Below, one piece after another: positions 1 to 8,044 of a stretch of DNA of 25,252 bases. The translations under genes were made by a program, and so were the position numbers. Numbering within the stretch: position 1 is the stretch's first letter; every line of letters starts with the position of its first letter. The DNA is from Candidatus Dormiibacterota bacterium (lineage in GTDB: Bacteria > Chloroflexota > Dormibacteria > Dormibacterales > Dormibacteraceae), in the NCBI GenBank assembly GCA_955652585.1, contig CATPBF010000008.1:1-25252 (forward strand), written 5' to 3'. The notes beneath the pieces are model-generated. The model was given only the letters and a program-made list of their open reading frames with translations. It ran no database searches and was not told the origin of the DNA.

Positions 1-175
1 GCTCCGACAGCGCCTTGCCCAGGCGGTTCTGCGTCTCTTCGTCCGCTCCGAAGTTCTCGATGATGAACTTGTTGAGCTTGACGGCGTCATCCCATTTGGC
101 GGCGATGGCGAGCTGAACCGCATCCTCCCCATATTGCGAGCGGGGTTTTAGGTGTTCAGTGGATTCAGTCTTCAA
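1..175 (-). CDS. TPR-type protein, N-terminal part (cut by window edge)
   Basis: The reverse strand from 175 down to 1 is open for 58 codons and runs off the window. I place the start at TTG (175-173) because an AGGAG Shine-Dalgarno sequence lies at 185-189 on that strand, nine bases upstream. The visible protein has a short polar leader followed by a helix-turn-helix pair (AIAAKWDDAVKLNKFI, then NRLGKALSE). This resembles the first tetratricopeptide repeat of the widespread 'GRWEEAVEVNRxII...NRLGKAL' proteins of Chloroflexota and Actinobacteria. TPRs mediate protein-protein contacts; no specific role can be given. The gene is divergent from the transporter operon that starts at 261, so the 85 bases between them must hold promoters for both directions. 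The C-terminus is not in the window. Confidence 0.7.
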   Translation of the reverse strand, partial: MKTESTEHLKPRSQYGEDAVQLAIAAKWDDAVKLNKFIIENFGADEETQNRLGKALSE

Positions 176-260
176 CGGGGCGCGCTCCTATGACCTGGCT
201 AGGTGAAGGGATCGAGTATAGAGACTGCCGGGTCTTGGCCGGGCGGCGACAATCTCCGAT

Positions 261-1571
261 GTGCAGTCGAGGATTGTCCGAAAGCTGGCGATGGGCCTGG
301 TGGCTGGTCTTGTTTTCGTCGCCGCCTGCTCGGTCGGAACGCCACCAAAGTTTATCCGGATCGGCGTCGACCTACCGTTGTCGGGCGCCGGCGGGCGGGC
401 CGGCCAAACGGCGCTCAACGGCGTGCAGTTTTTCGTCCACCAGCACCCCACCATCGGTGCCTTCACGGTCCAGGTCGTCGCTCAGGACGATGCGATCGGC
501 GGCGTCGACGATCCCGGGCAAGGGACTCGCAACATCAACGCGCTGGCGGCCGACCCATTGGTGATGGGCGTTATCGGTCCCTTCAATTCGGGCGTCGCCC
601 GTCGGGAGATCCCGCTCGCCAACGACGCCCATCTCGCGATGATCAGCCCGGCGGTGAGCAGCCGCTGCCTGACCAAGGAGCCTTTCCTACCTGCCGGCCT
701 CAGCCGCACGCATGTCGAGATCAGCTGCAAGGCCGTCGGGCTGCCCACGCCCGTCGAGCTACGCCCCACCGGCACCAACAATTTCTTCCGGCTCGTCACC
801 ACCGACGACCTCCAGGGCCCGGCGGCGGCGGACTACGGCTACAAGAACCTGCTGCTGAGGCGCGTGGCGGTCCTCTCGGACCATGAGGCGTATGGGCAAG
901 CGCTCGCCAGCGGGTTCATGACCAGGTTCACCAAGCTCGGTGGAAGCATCGTCGACATCCTCGACTTCGATCCGAGCGGCCGTCTCAACCTCACGGCGTT
1001 CATGCGGCACGCCAAGGGCGATGGGGCGCAAGCGATCTATTACGGTGGCGTCACCGCCAATCACGGTTGCGTGATTCGCGCGCAGATGGCGGATGTGTTC
1101 AGCGCCGGCGAGGCTACGCCGTTCCTCGGCGGCGACGGAATCGCCAAGGATCCCAACTGCGTGCGCAACGCGGGAGCCAATGCGGTCGGGATCTATGCGA
1201 CCGTCGCCGCGGCCGCCCCCGACATCATTCCCAACGCGCAGCCGGTGATCGCCGCGTTCAAGACGCAGGACCGTAACGCCGCCGATTACAGCGAATACAC
1301 CATCCCCGCCTACGACGCCGCCACGATCCTGTACGGAGCCGTGGACCGCGCCATCAAGGCCGCCGGAGGCAAGTTGCCCGCCCGGAACGCGGTCGTCGGC
1401 CAGGTTGCCGCAACCTCTGGGTTTGCGGGCGCCAGCGGGACCTTCGGCTTCGATCAGGCCGGCGACACCACCCTCCGCGTGGTTTCGGTATTCGAGTCGC
1501 GCACGGCCGATCCCACTCTCACGTGGAGCTTCGTTCGGGCCGAAGATTACAGCGCAGCACTCCCCTATTGA
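261..1571 (+). CDS. ABC transporter substrate-binding lipoprotein (LivK-like), first paralogue
   Basis: The protein has 436 residues and belongs to the periplasmic-binding-protein type 1 family (Leu/Ile/Val-binding, Peripla_BP_6 type). It should sit outside the membrane as a lipoprotein and deliver ligand to the LivHMGF permease encoded downstream. A hydrophobic signal (about residues 9-22) ends in a VAAC lipobox with the lipidated Cys near residue 23. The mature part opens with IRIGVDLPLSGAGG, typical of the family. Motifs shared with the next gene include IGPFNSGVA, MISPAVSS, CLTKE and TTDDLQGPA. The start taken is GTG at 261; ATG at 291 would still keep a signal peptide, and neither has a clear Shine-Dalgarno sequence. 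The ligand cannot be read from sequence: family members bind branched-chain or other amino acids, amides or aromatic acids. Confidence 0.88.
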   Translation: MQSRIVRKLAMGLVAGLVFVAACSVGTPPKFIRIGVDLPLSGAGGRAGQTALNGVQFFVHQHPTIGAFTVQVVAQDDAIGGVDDPGQGTRNINALAADPLVMGVIGPFNSGVARREIPLANDAHLAMISPAVSSRCLTKEPFLPAGLSRTHVEISCKAVGLPTPVELRPTGTNNFFRLVTTDDLQGPAAADYGYKNLLLRRVAVLSDHEAYGQALASGFMTRFTKLGGSIVDILDFDPSGRLNLTAFMRHAKGDGAQAIYYGGVTANHGCVIRAQMADVFSAGEATPFLGGDGIAKDPNCVRNAGANAVGIYATVAAAAPDIIPNAQPVIAAFKTQDRNAADYSEYTIPAYDAATILYGAVDRAIKAAGGKLPARNAVVGQVAATSGFAGASGTFGFDQAGDTTLRVVSVFESRTADPTLTWSFVRAEDYSAALPY

Positions 1572-1625
1572 TATAACTGCGGTTCCATCAAGGCACACGC
1601 ACGGAAGGGGGATTCGAGGCGCCGC

Positions 1626-1655
1626 TTGACTTCGAGGCAGATACAAGTCGATAGT
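1626..1655 (+). promoter_or_regulatory. Candidate sigma70-type promoter before the second binding-protein gene
   Basis: TTGACT at 1626-1631 matches five of six bases of the -35 consensus. GATAGT at 1650-1655 matches four of six of the -10 consensus, and the spacer is 18 bases. It lies in the 238-base gap between the two binding-protein genes, which otherwise holds no gene I can support. If it is used, the second binding protein and the permease genes can be transcribed separately from the first binding protein. This is a pattern match only. Confidence 0.35.
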
Positions 1656-1809
1656 TCACCACGGAGTAGTGGTTCGGCCACCCCGTGTGGCCGCATTCGC
1701 CTGCCGGCGCACTCTCGCCCCGACAGCGGTTGGGAAGAGGGCGGCGAATGACTGGGGGCATCCGCGCGCGCATTTTGCGACTGTCTCCAAAAGACACAAG
1801 GAGAACCAA

Positions 1810-3108
1810 ATGGTTCGAGGTAGAGGACTCGTAATCCTCACGTTCGCCGCGGTCGTCGCGTTCGCGTGTGGTGGTGGGGGAGGCGGGAGCCCCGCGTCTA
1901 AAGGCACCATCAAGATCGGCTCCGACCTTCCCGTCTGCACCACCGGCGGGCAATCGACGGCCAACGGCGTCAAGTTCGCTGTTGACCAGAAGAACGCGTC
2001 GGGCGGGGTCAACGGCTACACCATCTCGTATCAGAGCTTCGACGACTGCCGGCAGGCCGCATACTCGGCCGCCGCAGGGGTCGAGAACGTCCAGTCGATG
2101 TTGGGCGACAGCAAGTTCCTCGGAATGATCGGACCCTACAACTCAGCGGTTGCGCAGGCCGAGATCCCGATCAGTTCACCGCAGCACTTCGTGATGATCA
2201 GCCCGTCGAACACCAACCCCTGCCTCACGAAGGAGCAGCTGCCTCCGCTGCCGCCATGCAGCTACCACGCGGCCGACCTGCGGAGCGGAAACGCCAACAA
2301 CTACTGGCGCGTCGTCACGACTGACGACTACCAGGGTCCCGCGATGGCCGACTACATGTACAAGACCTTGAACGTCCACAGCATCGGCATCCTCGACGAC
2401 AGCACCGTTTTCGGCGTCGGCATCTCGGGCTCATTCGAGACTGAGTTCAAGAAGCTCGGCGGCACCACTACCCACTCCGAGTACCAGAAGGCGACGACCA
2501 GTGACTGGAAGTCGATCCTGCTCAAGTTCCAGAACGCCGGCGCGACGGGCGTTTACGTCGGCGGCACTGACGACCAAAACATCTGCATCCCTCGCAAGCA
2601 GATGAAAGACATCGGATGGAACGTCCCCTTCGGTGGCGGTGACGGCATCGAGACCAGCAACTGCATCGACCAGACGTCTGGCAACGAGGTCGGCACTTAC
2701 GCCACTTCGGCAGGCGCGGACGCGACCCGGGTTGCGGGCGCGACGGCCACGATCGCAGCGTTCCGCAAAGCATTCCCCGGTCCGAACGACTTCGGCGGGT
2801 ACACCATGCAGGCATATGACGCCGCCAACGCTCTGATGGCCGCCATCGGGCGAGGGATCAACGACGCCAACGGCAGCATGCCGACCCGCGAGCAGGTCCG
2901 GGCCGAGATGGCCAAGACCAAGGGCTTCGTCGGGGTGATCGGCACCTATGACTTCGACGCCAACGGCGACACGAGCCTGAAGATCGTGTCCATCTACGCA
3001 GTCCAGCAGGTATCCGACCCGGCCCAGAGCACCGGCGTCTGCGGGACGAAAGCCGCGACCTTGTGCTACGTCTGGAAGGACCAGGTCAACTACGCGACCG
3101 CGGCCTAG
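1810..3108 (+). CDS. ABC transporter substrate-binding lipoprotein (LivK-like), second paralogue
   Basis: The protein has 432 residues and is a type 1 periplasmic-binding protein, paralogous to the preceding gene. The ATG at 1810 is chosen over more upstream in-frame starts because AAGGAG (1798-1803) lies six bases before it and because a signal sequence then begins at residue 1. The hydrophobic stretch VILTFAAVVAFAC ends in a Cys followed by six glycines and a small-residue linker, which fits a lipoprotein. The mature domain begins IKIGSDLPVCTTGG and contains IGPYNSAVA, MISPSNTN, TTDDYQGPAMADY and GGGDGIET, parallel to its neighbour. It carries many more cysteines than typical LivK proteins, so disulfides are possible. 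A stable hairpin follows the stop codon and may keep this transcript more abundant than the permease message. The ligand is unknown. Confidence 0.92.
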   Translation: MVRGRGLVILTFAAVVAFACGGGGGGSPASKGTIKIGSDLPVCTTGGQSTANGVKFAVDQKNASGGVNGYTISYQSFDDCRQAAYSAAAGVENVQSMLGDSKFLGMIGPYNSAVAQAEIPISSPQHFVMISPSNTNPCLTKEQLPPLPPCSYHAADLRSGNANNYWRVVTTDDYQGPAMADYMYKTLNVHSIGILDDSTVFGVGISGSFETEFKKLGGTTTHSEYQKATTSDWKSILLKFQNAGATGVYVGGTDDQNICIPRKQMKDIGWNVPFGGGDGIETSNCIDQTSGNEVGTYATSAGADATRVAGATATIAAFRKAFPGPNDFGGYTMQAYDAANALMAAIGRGINDANGSMPTREQVRAEMAKTKGFVGVIGTYDFDANGDTSLKIVSIYAVQQVSDPAQSTGVCGTKAATLCYVWKDQVNYATAA

Positions 3109-3127
3109 TCTTTTAGTTCACAATCCC

Positions 3128-3160
3128 ACGAGGAGGCCCAACCCGGGCCTCCTCGTCCTT
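3128..3160 (+). terminator. Intercistronic hairpin after the binding-protein gene
   Basis: A perfect 12-base inverted repeat (3128-3139 with 3145-3156) has a five-base loop AACCC and is followed by CCTTTAA. It looks like a Rho-independent terminator with a weak T tail, or an mRNA-stabilising stem. It lies between the binding-protein gene and livH inside one apparent operon. The likely result is partial termination or 3'-end protection, giving more binding protein than permease, as in many ABC uptake operons. Confidence 0.7.
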
Positions 3161-3167
3161 TAACTGC

Positions 3168-3184
3168 AAGGAGGGGAGGCTCTG
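3168..3184 (+). promoter_or_regulatory. Strong Shine-Dalgarno followed by a CTG codon, upstream of livH
   Basis: AAGGAGGGG at 3168-3176 is close to a perfect anti-16S match. Seven bases later comes CTG (3182-3184), which is in frame with livH and has no stop before the GTG at 3242. That GTG has only GAGG immediately abutting it (3238-3241), too close for normal use. The site therefore suggests livH begins 20 codons earlier, at a CTG. See the finding on CTG starts. Confidence 0.5.
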
Positions 3185-3241
3185 GCAGCGGGCAAGGTCG
3201 GGACGGGCGCCTCGGCGCTAAAAAGCATCCGGTCCCTGAGG

Positions 3242-4246
3242 GTGGGCGGCATCAGCGTCCCCGACTCGGGCTTCTACATCATCTCCGCCATCGCAATCGT
3301 CCTGCTGGGTGCCCAGGCCGTCAGCCACCCGGCCGCATTCATCCAGATCTCGATCTTCGGCATCGCGGATGGGGCGATGTATGCGCTCGTCGCCCTGGGC
3401 TACACGATGGTGTACGGCATCATCGAGCTGATCAACTTCGCGCATGGCGATGTCTTCACGATGGGTGCCTACATCGGCACCGCGATCCTCGGCTTCTTCG
3501 CGGTGAACGAGAACTCGTTCACCACGATCAACCTGGTGGCCCTGCTGCTGGTCTTCCCGGTGGTGATGCTGATCATGGGCGCCATCAACATCGGCATCGA
3601 ACGCGTCGCGTACCGGCCGCTGCGCAACGCGCCGCGCCTGGCACCGCTCATCACCGCGATCGGTATGTCATTCGTGCTCGAAGGAGTCATGTTCCTCTGG
3701 CACGGCCCGGCGACCGTTCATGTGCCCGACCTCCTTCCCCACGGACCCGGCTTCCAGACCAAGATCGGCGGCGTCTTCGTCGGCTTCAAGGATGTGTTCG
3801 TGGTCGTCACGGCTGTCATCCTGGTGTCGCTGCTGGCCGTCTTCATCAACCGCACGAGGCTAGGCAAAGCTATGCGTGCCACGGCGCAGGACCGTGACGC
3901 TGCTCAGCTGATGGGCATCGACATCAACCGCACCATCGCAGCCACCTTCTTCATCGGCGCGCTGCTGGCGGGCGCCGGCGGCATGATCTGGGGCCTGTAC
4001 TACAACAACATCTTCTACAACCTGGGGTTCCGCACTGGGCTGGTCGCCTTCACGTCGGCCGTGTTCGGCGGGATCGGCAACATCCCAGGTGCCGCAATCG
4101 GGGGACTGCTGATCGGGCTGATCTCGGCCTACAGTGACTACTACATCGGTTCCAAGTGGACCGAGGTCGTCATCTTCGGAATCCTGATCGGCGTCCTGGT
4201 GTTCCGTCCGACCGGATTGCTCGGTATGCGAGTGCCGGACAAGTGA
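3242..4246 (+). CDS. livH: Branched-chain amino acid ABC transporter permease LivH
   Basis: The protein has 334 residues from GTG 3242, or 354 from the CTG at 3182. It is an integral membrane permease of the LivH family that forms the translocation path with LivM. The diagnostic segment ALVALGYTMVYGIIELINFA followed by HGD lies near residues 48-70. The EAA-like cytoplasmic loop region reads GKAMRATAQDRDAAQLMGID, and the C-terminal half has GGIGNIPGAAIGGLLIGL. An extra N-terminal hydrophobic segment (FYIISAIAIVLLGAQAV) precedes the usual LivH start and makes it longer than the roughly 300-residue norm. Its stop overlaps the livM start by four bases (GTGA), so the two are translationally coupled. 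Family assignment is secure; the transported compound depends on the binding proteins. Confidence 0.93.
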   Translation: MGGISVPDSGFYIISAIAIVLLGAQAVSHPAAFIQISIFGIADGAMYALVALGYTMVYGIIELINFAHGDVFTMGAYIGTAILGFFAVNENSFTTINLVALLLVFPVVMLIMGAINIGIERVAYRPLRNAPRLAPLITAIGMSFVLEGVMFLWHGPATVHVPDLLPHGPGFQTKIGGVFVGFKDVFVVVTAVILVSLLAVFINRTRLGKAMRATAQDRDAAQLMGIDINRTIAATFFIGALLAGAGGMIWGLYYNNIFYNLGFRTGLVAFTSAVFGGIGNIPGAAIGGLLIGLISAYSDYYIGSKWTEVVIFGILIGVLVFRPTGLLGMRVPDK

Positions 4247-5526
4247 ACCGACCTGCTACTGAAAAGAATCCCCGCTCTCTTTTGGCCCGCCTCCATCTGC
4301 GCGAGCGTTTCAAGGACCGCGACACGGCGATCTTCGGAGTTCTCTTCCTTGGCGCGCTCGTGTTTCCGATTGTGACCATGTTCGCAACGGGCAGCTCGGC
4401 GCTTATCGCTCAGGCGGGACATGCAGGCACATTTGTTCTGCTGGCCATCGGACTCAACGTCGTGGTCGGCTTCGCCGGCCTGCTGGACCTCGGCTACGCG
4501 GCGTTCTTTGCTATCGGCGCCTACACGTACGCGCTTTTTGCGTCTGCCCAGCTCGGCTCCTCGCCGCTGCACCACAGCTACCACCTGCCGTTCTGGCTGA
4601 TGATCTTCGTGGGGATGTTCGTGGCCGCCGCGGCCGGCGCTATCCTCGGCTTCCCCACGTTGAGGCTGCGCGGCGACTACCTCGCGATCGTGACGCTCGG
4701 CTTCGGCGAAATCGTGCCGCAACTGTCATACAACCTTCCGCAGTGGACGGGCGGCATCAACGCGATCGGAGGCATCGACCAGCCGAGCCTTCCGGCCTGG
4801 ATCACCGGCCCATGGGCGGGTGCGAACAGTATCTCGATCATCCAGGGCGCCGCGTGCCGGGTGATCGGGTCAGGGACTAGTTTCGCGCCCTGCTTCAGTT
4901 TCGGCTTCGATCCGATCGCTTATTACGCGCTGGTCGTGATCATGATCATCGCGGCGGTGATCCTGGTAGGCAACCTGTACCGGTCGCGGCTGGGCCGCGC
5001 CTGGATGGCGATCCGGGAGGACGAGGTGGCAGCCGCAGCCATGGGCATCAACACGGTGACCACCAAGCTGCTCGCCTTTGCGATCGGCGCGTCGTTCAGC
5101 GGCTTCGCGGGTGCGTACTACGGAGCGAGCATCGGTCTGGTGAGCCCGGACGACTTCCTGTTTATCGTCTCCATCACCGTGCTGGTGATGGTCGTGCTCG
5201 GCGGCATGGGCAGCATCACCGGCGTCATCGTGGGTGCGCTTGCCATCTACTTCGTCCTGAACACTTTCCTACCTGCTCTGCCGCCCTTTGTCGAAAATCT
5301 GGCGAACAACGTTGGGCTTGGGTTTCTAAATACTCAGAATGGCGACTGGCCCGGCCTCGCGCAGGAGACGCAGCGCATCAACTTTCTGGTTTACGGTCTG
5401 ATCCTTGTCCTGATGATGCTTCTACGTCCGCAAGGAATCTTCCCCAGCCGCGTCCGCGAGCAGGAGCTGAAGCATGCGGCCGTGAACGAAGACGAGGCCG
5501 CGGTCGAGCAGGTGCACGCTTCGTGA
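4243..5526 (+). CDS. livM: Branched-chain amino acid ABC transporter permease LivM
   Basis: The protein has 427 residues and is the second membrane permease of the LivHMGF complex. The start is GTG at 4243, inside a GTGA overlap with the livH stop. An in-frame reading further upstream would lie wholly inside livH and is not needed. A cytoplasmic N-terminus (LRERFKDRD) precedes many hydrophobic segments. Family hallmarks are GLNVVVGFAGLLDLGYAAFF (about residues 70-90), PTLRLRGDYLAIVTLGFGEI, the EAA-type loop GRAWMAIREDEVAAAAMGI, and VLGGMGSITGVIVGALAIY. The charged tail ends with several Glu residues. Its own stop overlaps the livG start (GTGA). Length and motifs match ordinary LivM. Confidence 0.95.
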   Translation: MNRPATEKNPRSLLARLHLRERFKDRDTAIFGVLFLGALVFPIVTMFATGSSALIAQAGHAGTFVLLAIGLNVVVGFAGLLDLGYAAFFAIGAYTYALFASAQLGSSPLHHSYHLPFWLMIFVGMFVAAAAGAILGFPTLRLRGDYLAIVTLGFGEIVPQLSYNLPQWTGGINAIGGIDQPSLPAWITGPWAGANSISIIQGAACRVIGSGTSFAPCFSFGFDPIAYYALVVIMIIAAVILVGNLYRSRLGRAWMAIREDEVAAAAMGINTVTTKLLAFAIGASFSGFAGAYYGASIGLVSPDDFLFIVSITVLVMVVLGGMGSITGVIVGALAIYFVLNTFLPALPPFVENLANNVGLGFLNTQNGDWPGLAQETQRINFLVYGLILVLMMLLRPQGIFPSRVREQELKHAAVNEDEAAVEQVHAS

Positions 5527-6308
5527 GCCAGCAGCCAACCGGCACCGACAACATCCTCGAACTGACCAATGTGACGAAACGCTTTGGCGGCTTGGTCGCG
5601 GTTGACAACGTGAGCTTGAGCATCAAGCGCGGCGAGGTCTTCGCCCTCATCGGTCCGAACGGGGCCGGCAAGACCACCCTCTTCAACAACGTGACCGGCC
5701 TGTTCCAGCCGACGTCAGGGCAGGTTGTGTTCGACGGTCGTGACATCACGGGCTCCAAGCCGCACGAAGTGGCCCGCTGGGGTATCGCGCGCACGTTCCA
5801 GAACATCCGACTTTTCGACTACATGAGCTGCCTCGACAATGTGCGAGTCGGGCGCCACGTCCGAATGAAGGCAAAGCTATGGGACTCGCTTTTCAAGCTG
5901 CCGCGTGAGCGGCGCGAGGAAGAGCGCGTGACGAATGAGGCGATGGAGCTCCTGCGCTTTGTCGGCATAGCCCGTCAAGCGAACGTGTACGCCCGCAACC
6001 TTCCCTACGGCCAGCAACGCCGGCTCGAAATCGCGCGGGCCCTGGCCACCGACCCCAAGTTGCTCCTCCTGGACGAGCCCGCCGCCGGTTTCACGCCACA
6101 AGAAAAGATGGAGCTGATGCAACTGGTCAAGAAGATTCTGGCCCGCGGCGTCACCGTCTTCTTGATCGAGCACGACATGAAGGTGGTCATGGGGATCTCG
6201 GAGCGGATCGTCGTGCTCGACCACGGCGAGAAGATCGCCGAGGGATCTCCCGACGAAGTCCGCAAGGACGCCCGGGTCATCGAAGCGTACCTGGGCAAGT
6301 CGGCCTAA
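5523..6308 (+). CDS. livG: Branched-chain amino acid ABC transporter ATP-binding protein LivG
   Basis: The protein has 261 residues and is a cytoplasmic ATPase that powers the LivHM permease. The Walker A motif GPNGAGKTT is at residues 44-52, the Q-loop is in ARTFQNIRLF, the signature region is the LivG-specific LPYGQQRRLEIARAL instead of LSGGQ, and Walker B is LLLLDEPAAGF. The H-loop His lies in LIEHDMKVVM. The start is GTG at 5523, overlapping the livM stop by four bases. livF begins two bases after its stop. LivG and LivF are expected to form the ATPase heterodimer. Nothing is missing or unusual. Confidence 0.96.
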   Translation: MSQQPTGTDNILELTNVTKRFGGLVAVDNVSLSIKRGEVFALIGPNGAGKTTLFNNVTGLFQPTSGQVVFDGRDITGSKPHEVARWGIARTFQNIRLFDYMSCLDNVRVGRHVRMKAKLWDSLFKLPRERREEERVTNEAMELLRFVGIARQANVYARNLPYGQQRRLEIARALATDPKLLLLDEPAAGFTPQEKMELMQLVKKILARGVTVFLIEHDMKVVMGISERIVVLDHGEKIAEGSPDEVRKDARVIEAYLGKSA

Positions 6309-6310
6309 AA

Positions 6311-7021
6311 GTGGCTCTTCTCGAGGTCGAATCGGTCAACGCGTTCTACGGCCGGATCCAGGCGCTGCGGGGCATATCGATCGAGGTCGATAAGGGCGAG
6401 GTGGTCGCGCTGATCGGTTCCAACGGCGCGGGCAAGACCACGACGCTCCGCACAATCTCCGGGTTGATGCATCCCCAGTCGGGCACCGTTCGCTTCGACG
6501 GCCGCGACATCACGCGCACCGGGCCCTCGAAGATCGTCGAGATGGGTATCTGCCAGTCACCCGAGGGCCGGCGCCTTTTTCCTCGCATGACCGTGGTCGA
6601 CAACCTTTTCATGGGCGCCTACACGCGCAATGACAAACCTGGGATCGCAACTGACATGGATCGCGTTTTCACGCTTTTCCCGCGTCTCAAGGAGCGCCGC
6701 ACCCAGATCGCGGGCACGCTGTCGGGTGGCGAGCAGCAGATGCTGGCGATGGGCCGGGCTCTCATGGCGAGTCCCAAGCTGCTCATGCTCGATGAACCTT
6801 CCCTCGGCCTTGCCCCGATCCTGATCGAGACCATCTTCAGCATCGTGCGCGAGATCAATGCGCAGGGCGTACCGGTGCTGCTGGTCGAGCAGAACGCGTC
6901 CAAAGCACTCGAGGTCGCTCACCGCGCCTACGTACTGGAAACCGGCTCGATCGTGATGACCGGCACCGGCAAGGAAGTGGCCGCCTCCGAGGACGTGCAG
7001 AAGGCCTACCTGGGTATTTAG
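6311..7021 (+). CDS. livF: Branched-chain amino acid ABC transporter ATP-binding protein LivF
   Basis: The protein has 236 residues and is the second ATPase subunit of the Liv complex. Walker A GSNGAGKTT is at residues 36-44, the signature is LSGGEQQMLAMGRAL, Walker B is LLMLDEPSLGL, and the H-loop region is VLLVEQNAS, where family members carry Gln-Asn in place of His. The GTG start at 6311 follows the livG stop by two bases. It is the last gene of the transporter operon. It converges on the membrane-protein gene at 7026 with only four bases between the two stop codons and no hairpin, so transcription from both sides may run into the opposing gene. Confidence 0.96.
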   Translation: MALLEVESVNAFYGRIQALRGISIEVDKGEVVALIGSNGAGKTTTLRTISGLMHPQSGTVRFDGRDITRTGPSKIVEMGICQSPEGRRLFPRMTVVDNLFMGAYTRNDKPGIATDMDRVFTLFPRLKERRTQIAGTLSGGEQQMLAMGRALMASPKLLMLDEPSLGLAPILIETIFSIVREINAQGVPVLLVEQNASKALEVAHRAYVLETGSIVMTGTGKEVAASEDVQKAYLGI

Positions 7022-7025
7022 GTGG

Positions 7026-7856
7026 CTAGCTGCCAGTCGGGTGGTAGCTGACGACGAATAGGTAGATCAGGATCGCCGCAAAGGCGGCGTACTCGAGGAT
7101 CACGTTGCGGGTGAAGCTTTCTTCGACCGTGTGACGGATCAGCCCTCGGTTCACATACCAGGCGAAGAACAGCATCACCGCCTTGGGCCCCTCGTTCACG
7201 ACGAGCACGCTCGACAGCGCCTCGATGGCCCACAGGAGAAAGGTGACGACCTGTGCCACGAAGAGGGCGAAGATGAAGGCCCGCCGCGGCGCGATCGGGA
7301 CGCCGTTGATGCGGAAGCTGCGGAAGGATGCCAGAAACGTGATAGTGAAAATCCAGACCAGGCGCAAGACGACGTTGAAGTGGATCGTGACCAGGACCAG
7401 GTAGGCGCCCGCGACCACCAGGACCAGCACCACCTCCTGCACCAGGATGTGGCCGCGCTTCTCGGCGTCGCGAAGGCGTAGGTAGTCGAGCCGCGCCAGG
7501 AGCACGAAGCCGACTCCGAACGTGGCCGTGAGAACCAGGTATTTCCACAACTCGAGGCCCGGAAATATCGACAGGCCCGCCAGCGTCACGGCCCCCAGCG
7601 CTACCGGGATGTAATGCTCGATCCGGGGGAACTCGACGGTTCCGCGCAGGTAGCCGAGCAGGGCCGGGGCGGCGACGATCACGAGGCCGAGTGCCAGCGC
7701 CCACACCTGCCCCTCCGCCAGCAACTCCGACTTGAAGCCGAGGGCGATCGCGACCAGGACCACGGCAGCGAAGACCAGGAAACTGCGGTCACGTTCGGTC
7801 GTGACCGTGGTGGCCGGCCTGGTGTACCTGTCTTCGGGAGTCGGGGGCGTCTTCAT
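7026..7856 (-). CDS. Polytopic membrane protein of unknown function
   Basis: The protein has 276 residues and starts at ATG (7856-7854). I do not recognise the family by function. It has a polar N-terminus with several Thr residues, then about eight or nine hydrophobic segments. The clearest are FLVFAAVVLVAIALGF, VWALALGLVIVAAPALLGYL, YLVLTATFGVGFVLLARL, VVLVLVVAGAYLVLV, LVWIFTITFLASF, AFIFALFVAQVVTFLLW and VILEYAAFAAILIYLFVV. Loops between them carry Arg clusters (RLDYLRLRDAEKR). There is no transporter, protease or kinase motif that I can see. It lies downstream of the mannose-6-phosphate isomerase gene on the same strand, separated by 188 bases of GC-rich repeat. It may therefore be an independent unit or the tail of the sugar operon. 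Confidence 0.82.
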   Translation of the reverse strand: MKTPPTPEDRYTRPATTVTTERDRSFLVFAAVVLVAIALGFKSELLAEGQVWALALGLVIVAAPALLGYLRGTVEFPRIEHYIPVALGAVTLAGLSIFPGLELWKYLVLTATFGVGFVLLARLDYLRLRDAEKRGHILVQEVVLVLVVAGAYLVLVTIHFNVVLRLVWIFTITFLASFRSFRINGVPIAPRRAFIFALFVAQVVTFLLWAIEALSSVLVVNEGPKAVMLFFAWYVNRGLIRHTVEESFTRNVILEYAAFAAILIYLFVVSYHPTGS

Positions 7857-7870
7857 ACGGCGCGGGGAAG

Positions 7871-8030
7871 TTTATCCCCTTGCCCCATCGGGGGGAGGGC
7901 TAGCAGGGAGGTGCGGCGGGAGCTGGCTCCGCCAGGCCCGACGCCTCAAGGGGGGAGTCCCCCCTCAGGGAGAGGTGCGTGAGCACAATCCCCTCTCCCG
8001 AAGGGGAGAGGGTTAGGGAGAGGGGCGTGC
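7871..8030. repeat. GC-rich palindromic intergenic repeat, long copy
   Basis: This 160-base non-coding stretch is built of short palindromes. CCCC-ATC-GGGG is at 7883-7893, a seven-base stem closes around AGT at 7949-7965, and a nine-base stem (7991-7999 with 8004-8012) has loop GAAG. It ends with GAGAGGGGCGTG (8018-8029). The first palindrome and the terminal dodecamer both recur at 12165-12196, which marks a dispersed repeat family resembling REP or MITE-like intergenic elements. There is no coding potential I can support. It may act as a transcription barrier or mRNA end. Confidence 0.6.
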
Positions 8031-8044
8031 AGCATCTCGGCGAA

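Noticed and set aside
217..222. TATAGA as the -10 box of the first binding-protein gene
   Set aside because: Only four of six bases match and no -35 element lies at an acceptable distance, so it is too weak to list.
759..1646. Minus-strand open frame (295 codons) opposite the first binding-protein gene
   Set aside because: The plus strand has a signal peptide, lipobox and family motifs; the minus reading has none.
1669..1809. N-terminal extension of the second binding protein from 1669
   Set aside because: It would bury the signal peptide 47 residues inside the protein; ATG 1810 has AAGGAG at the right distance.
7949..8030. CRISPR-like array suggested by repeated GGGAGAGG units
   Set aside because: There are no regular repeat-spacer lengths and no cas genes nearby. 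The units are palindromic GC-rich intergenic repeat.
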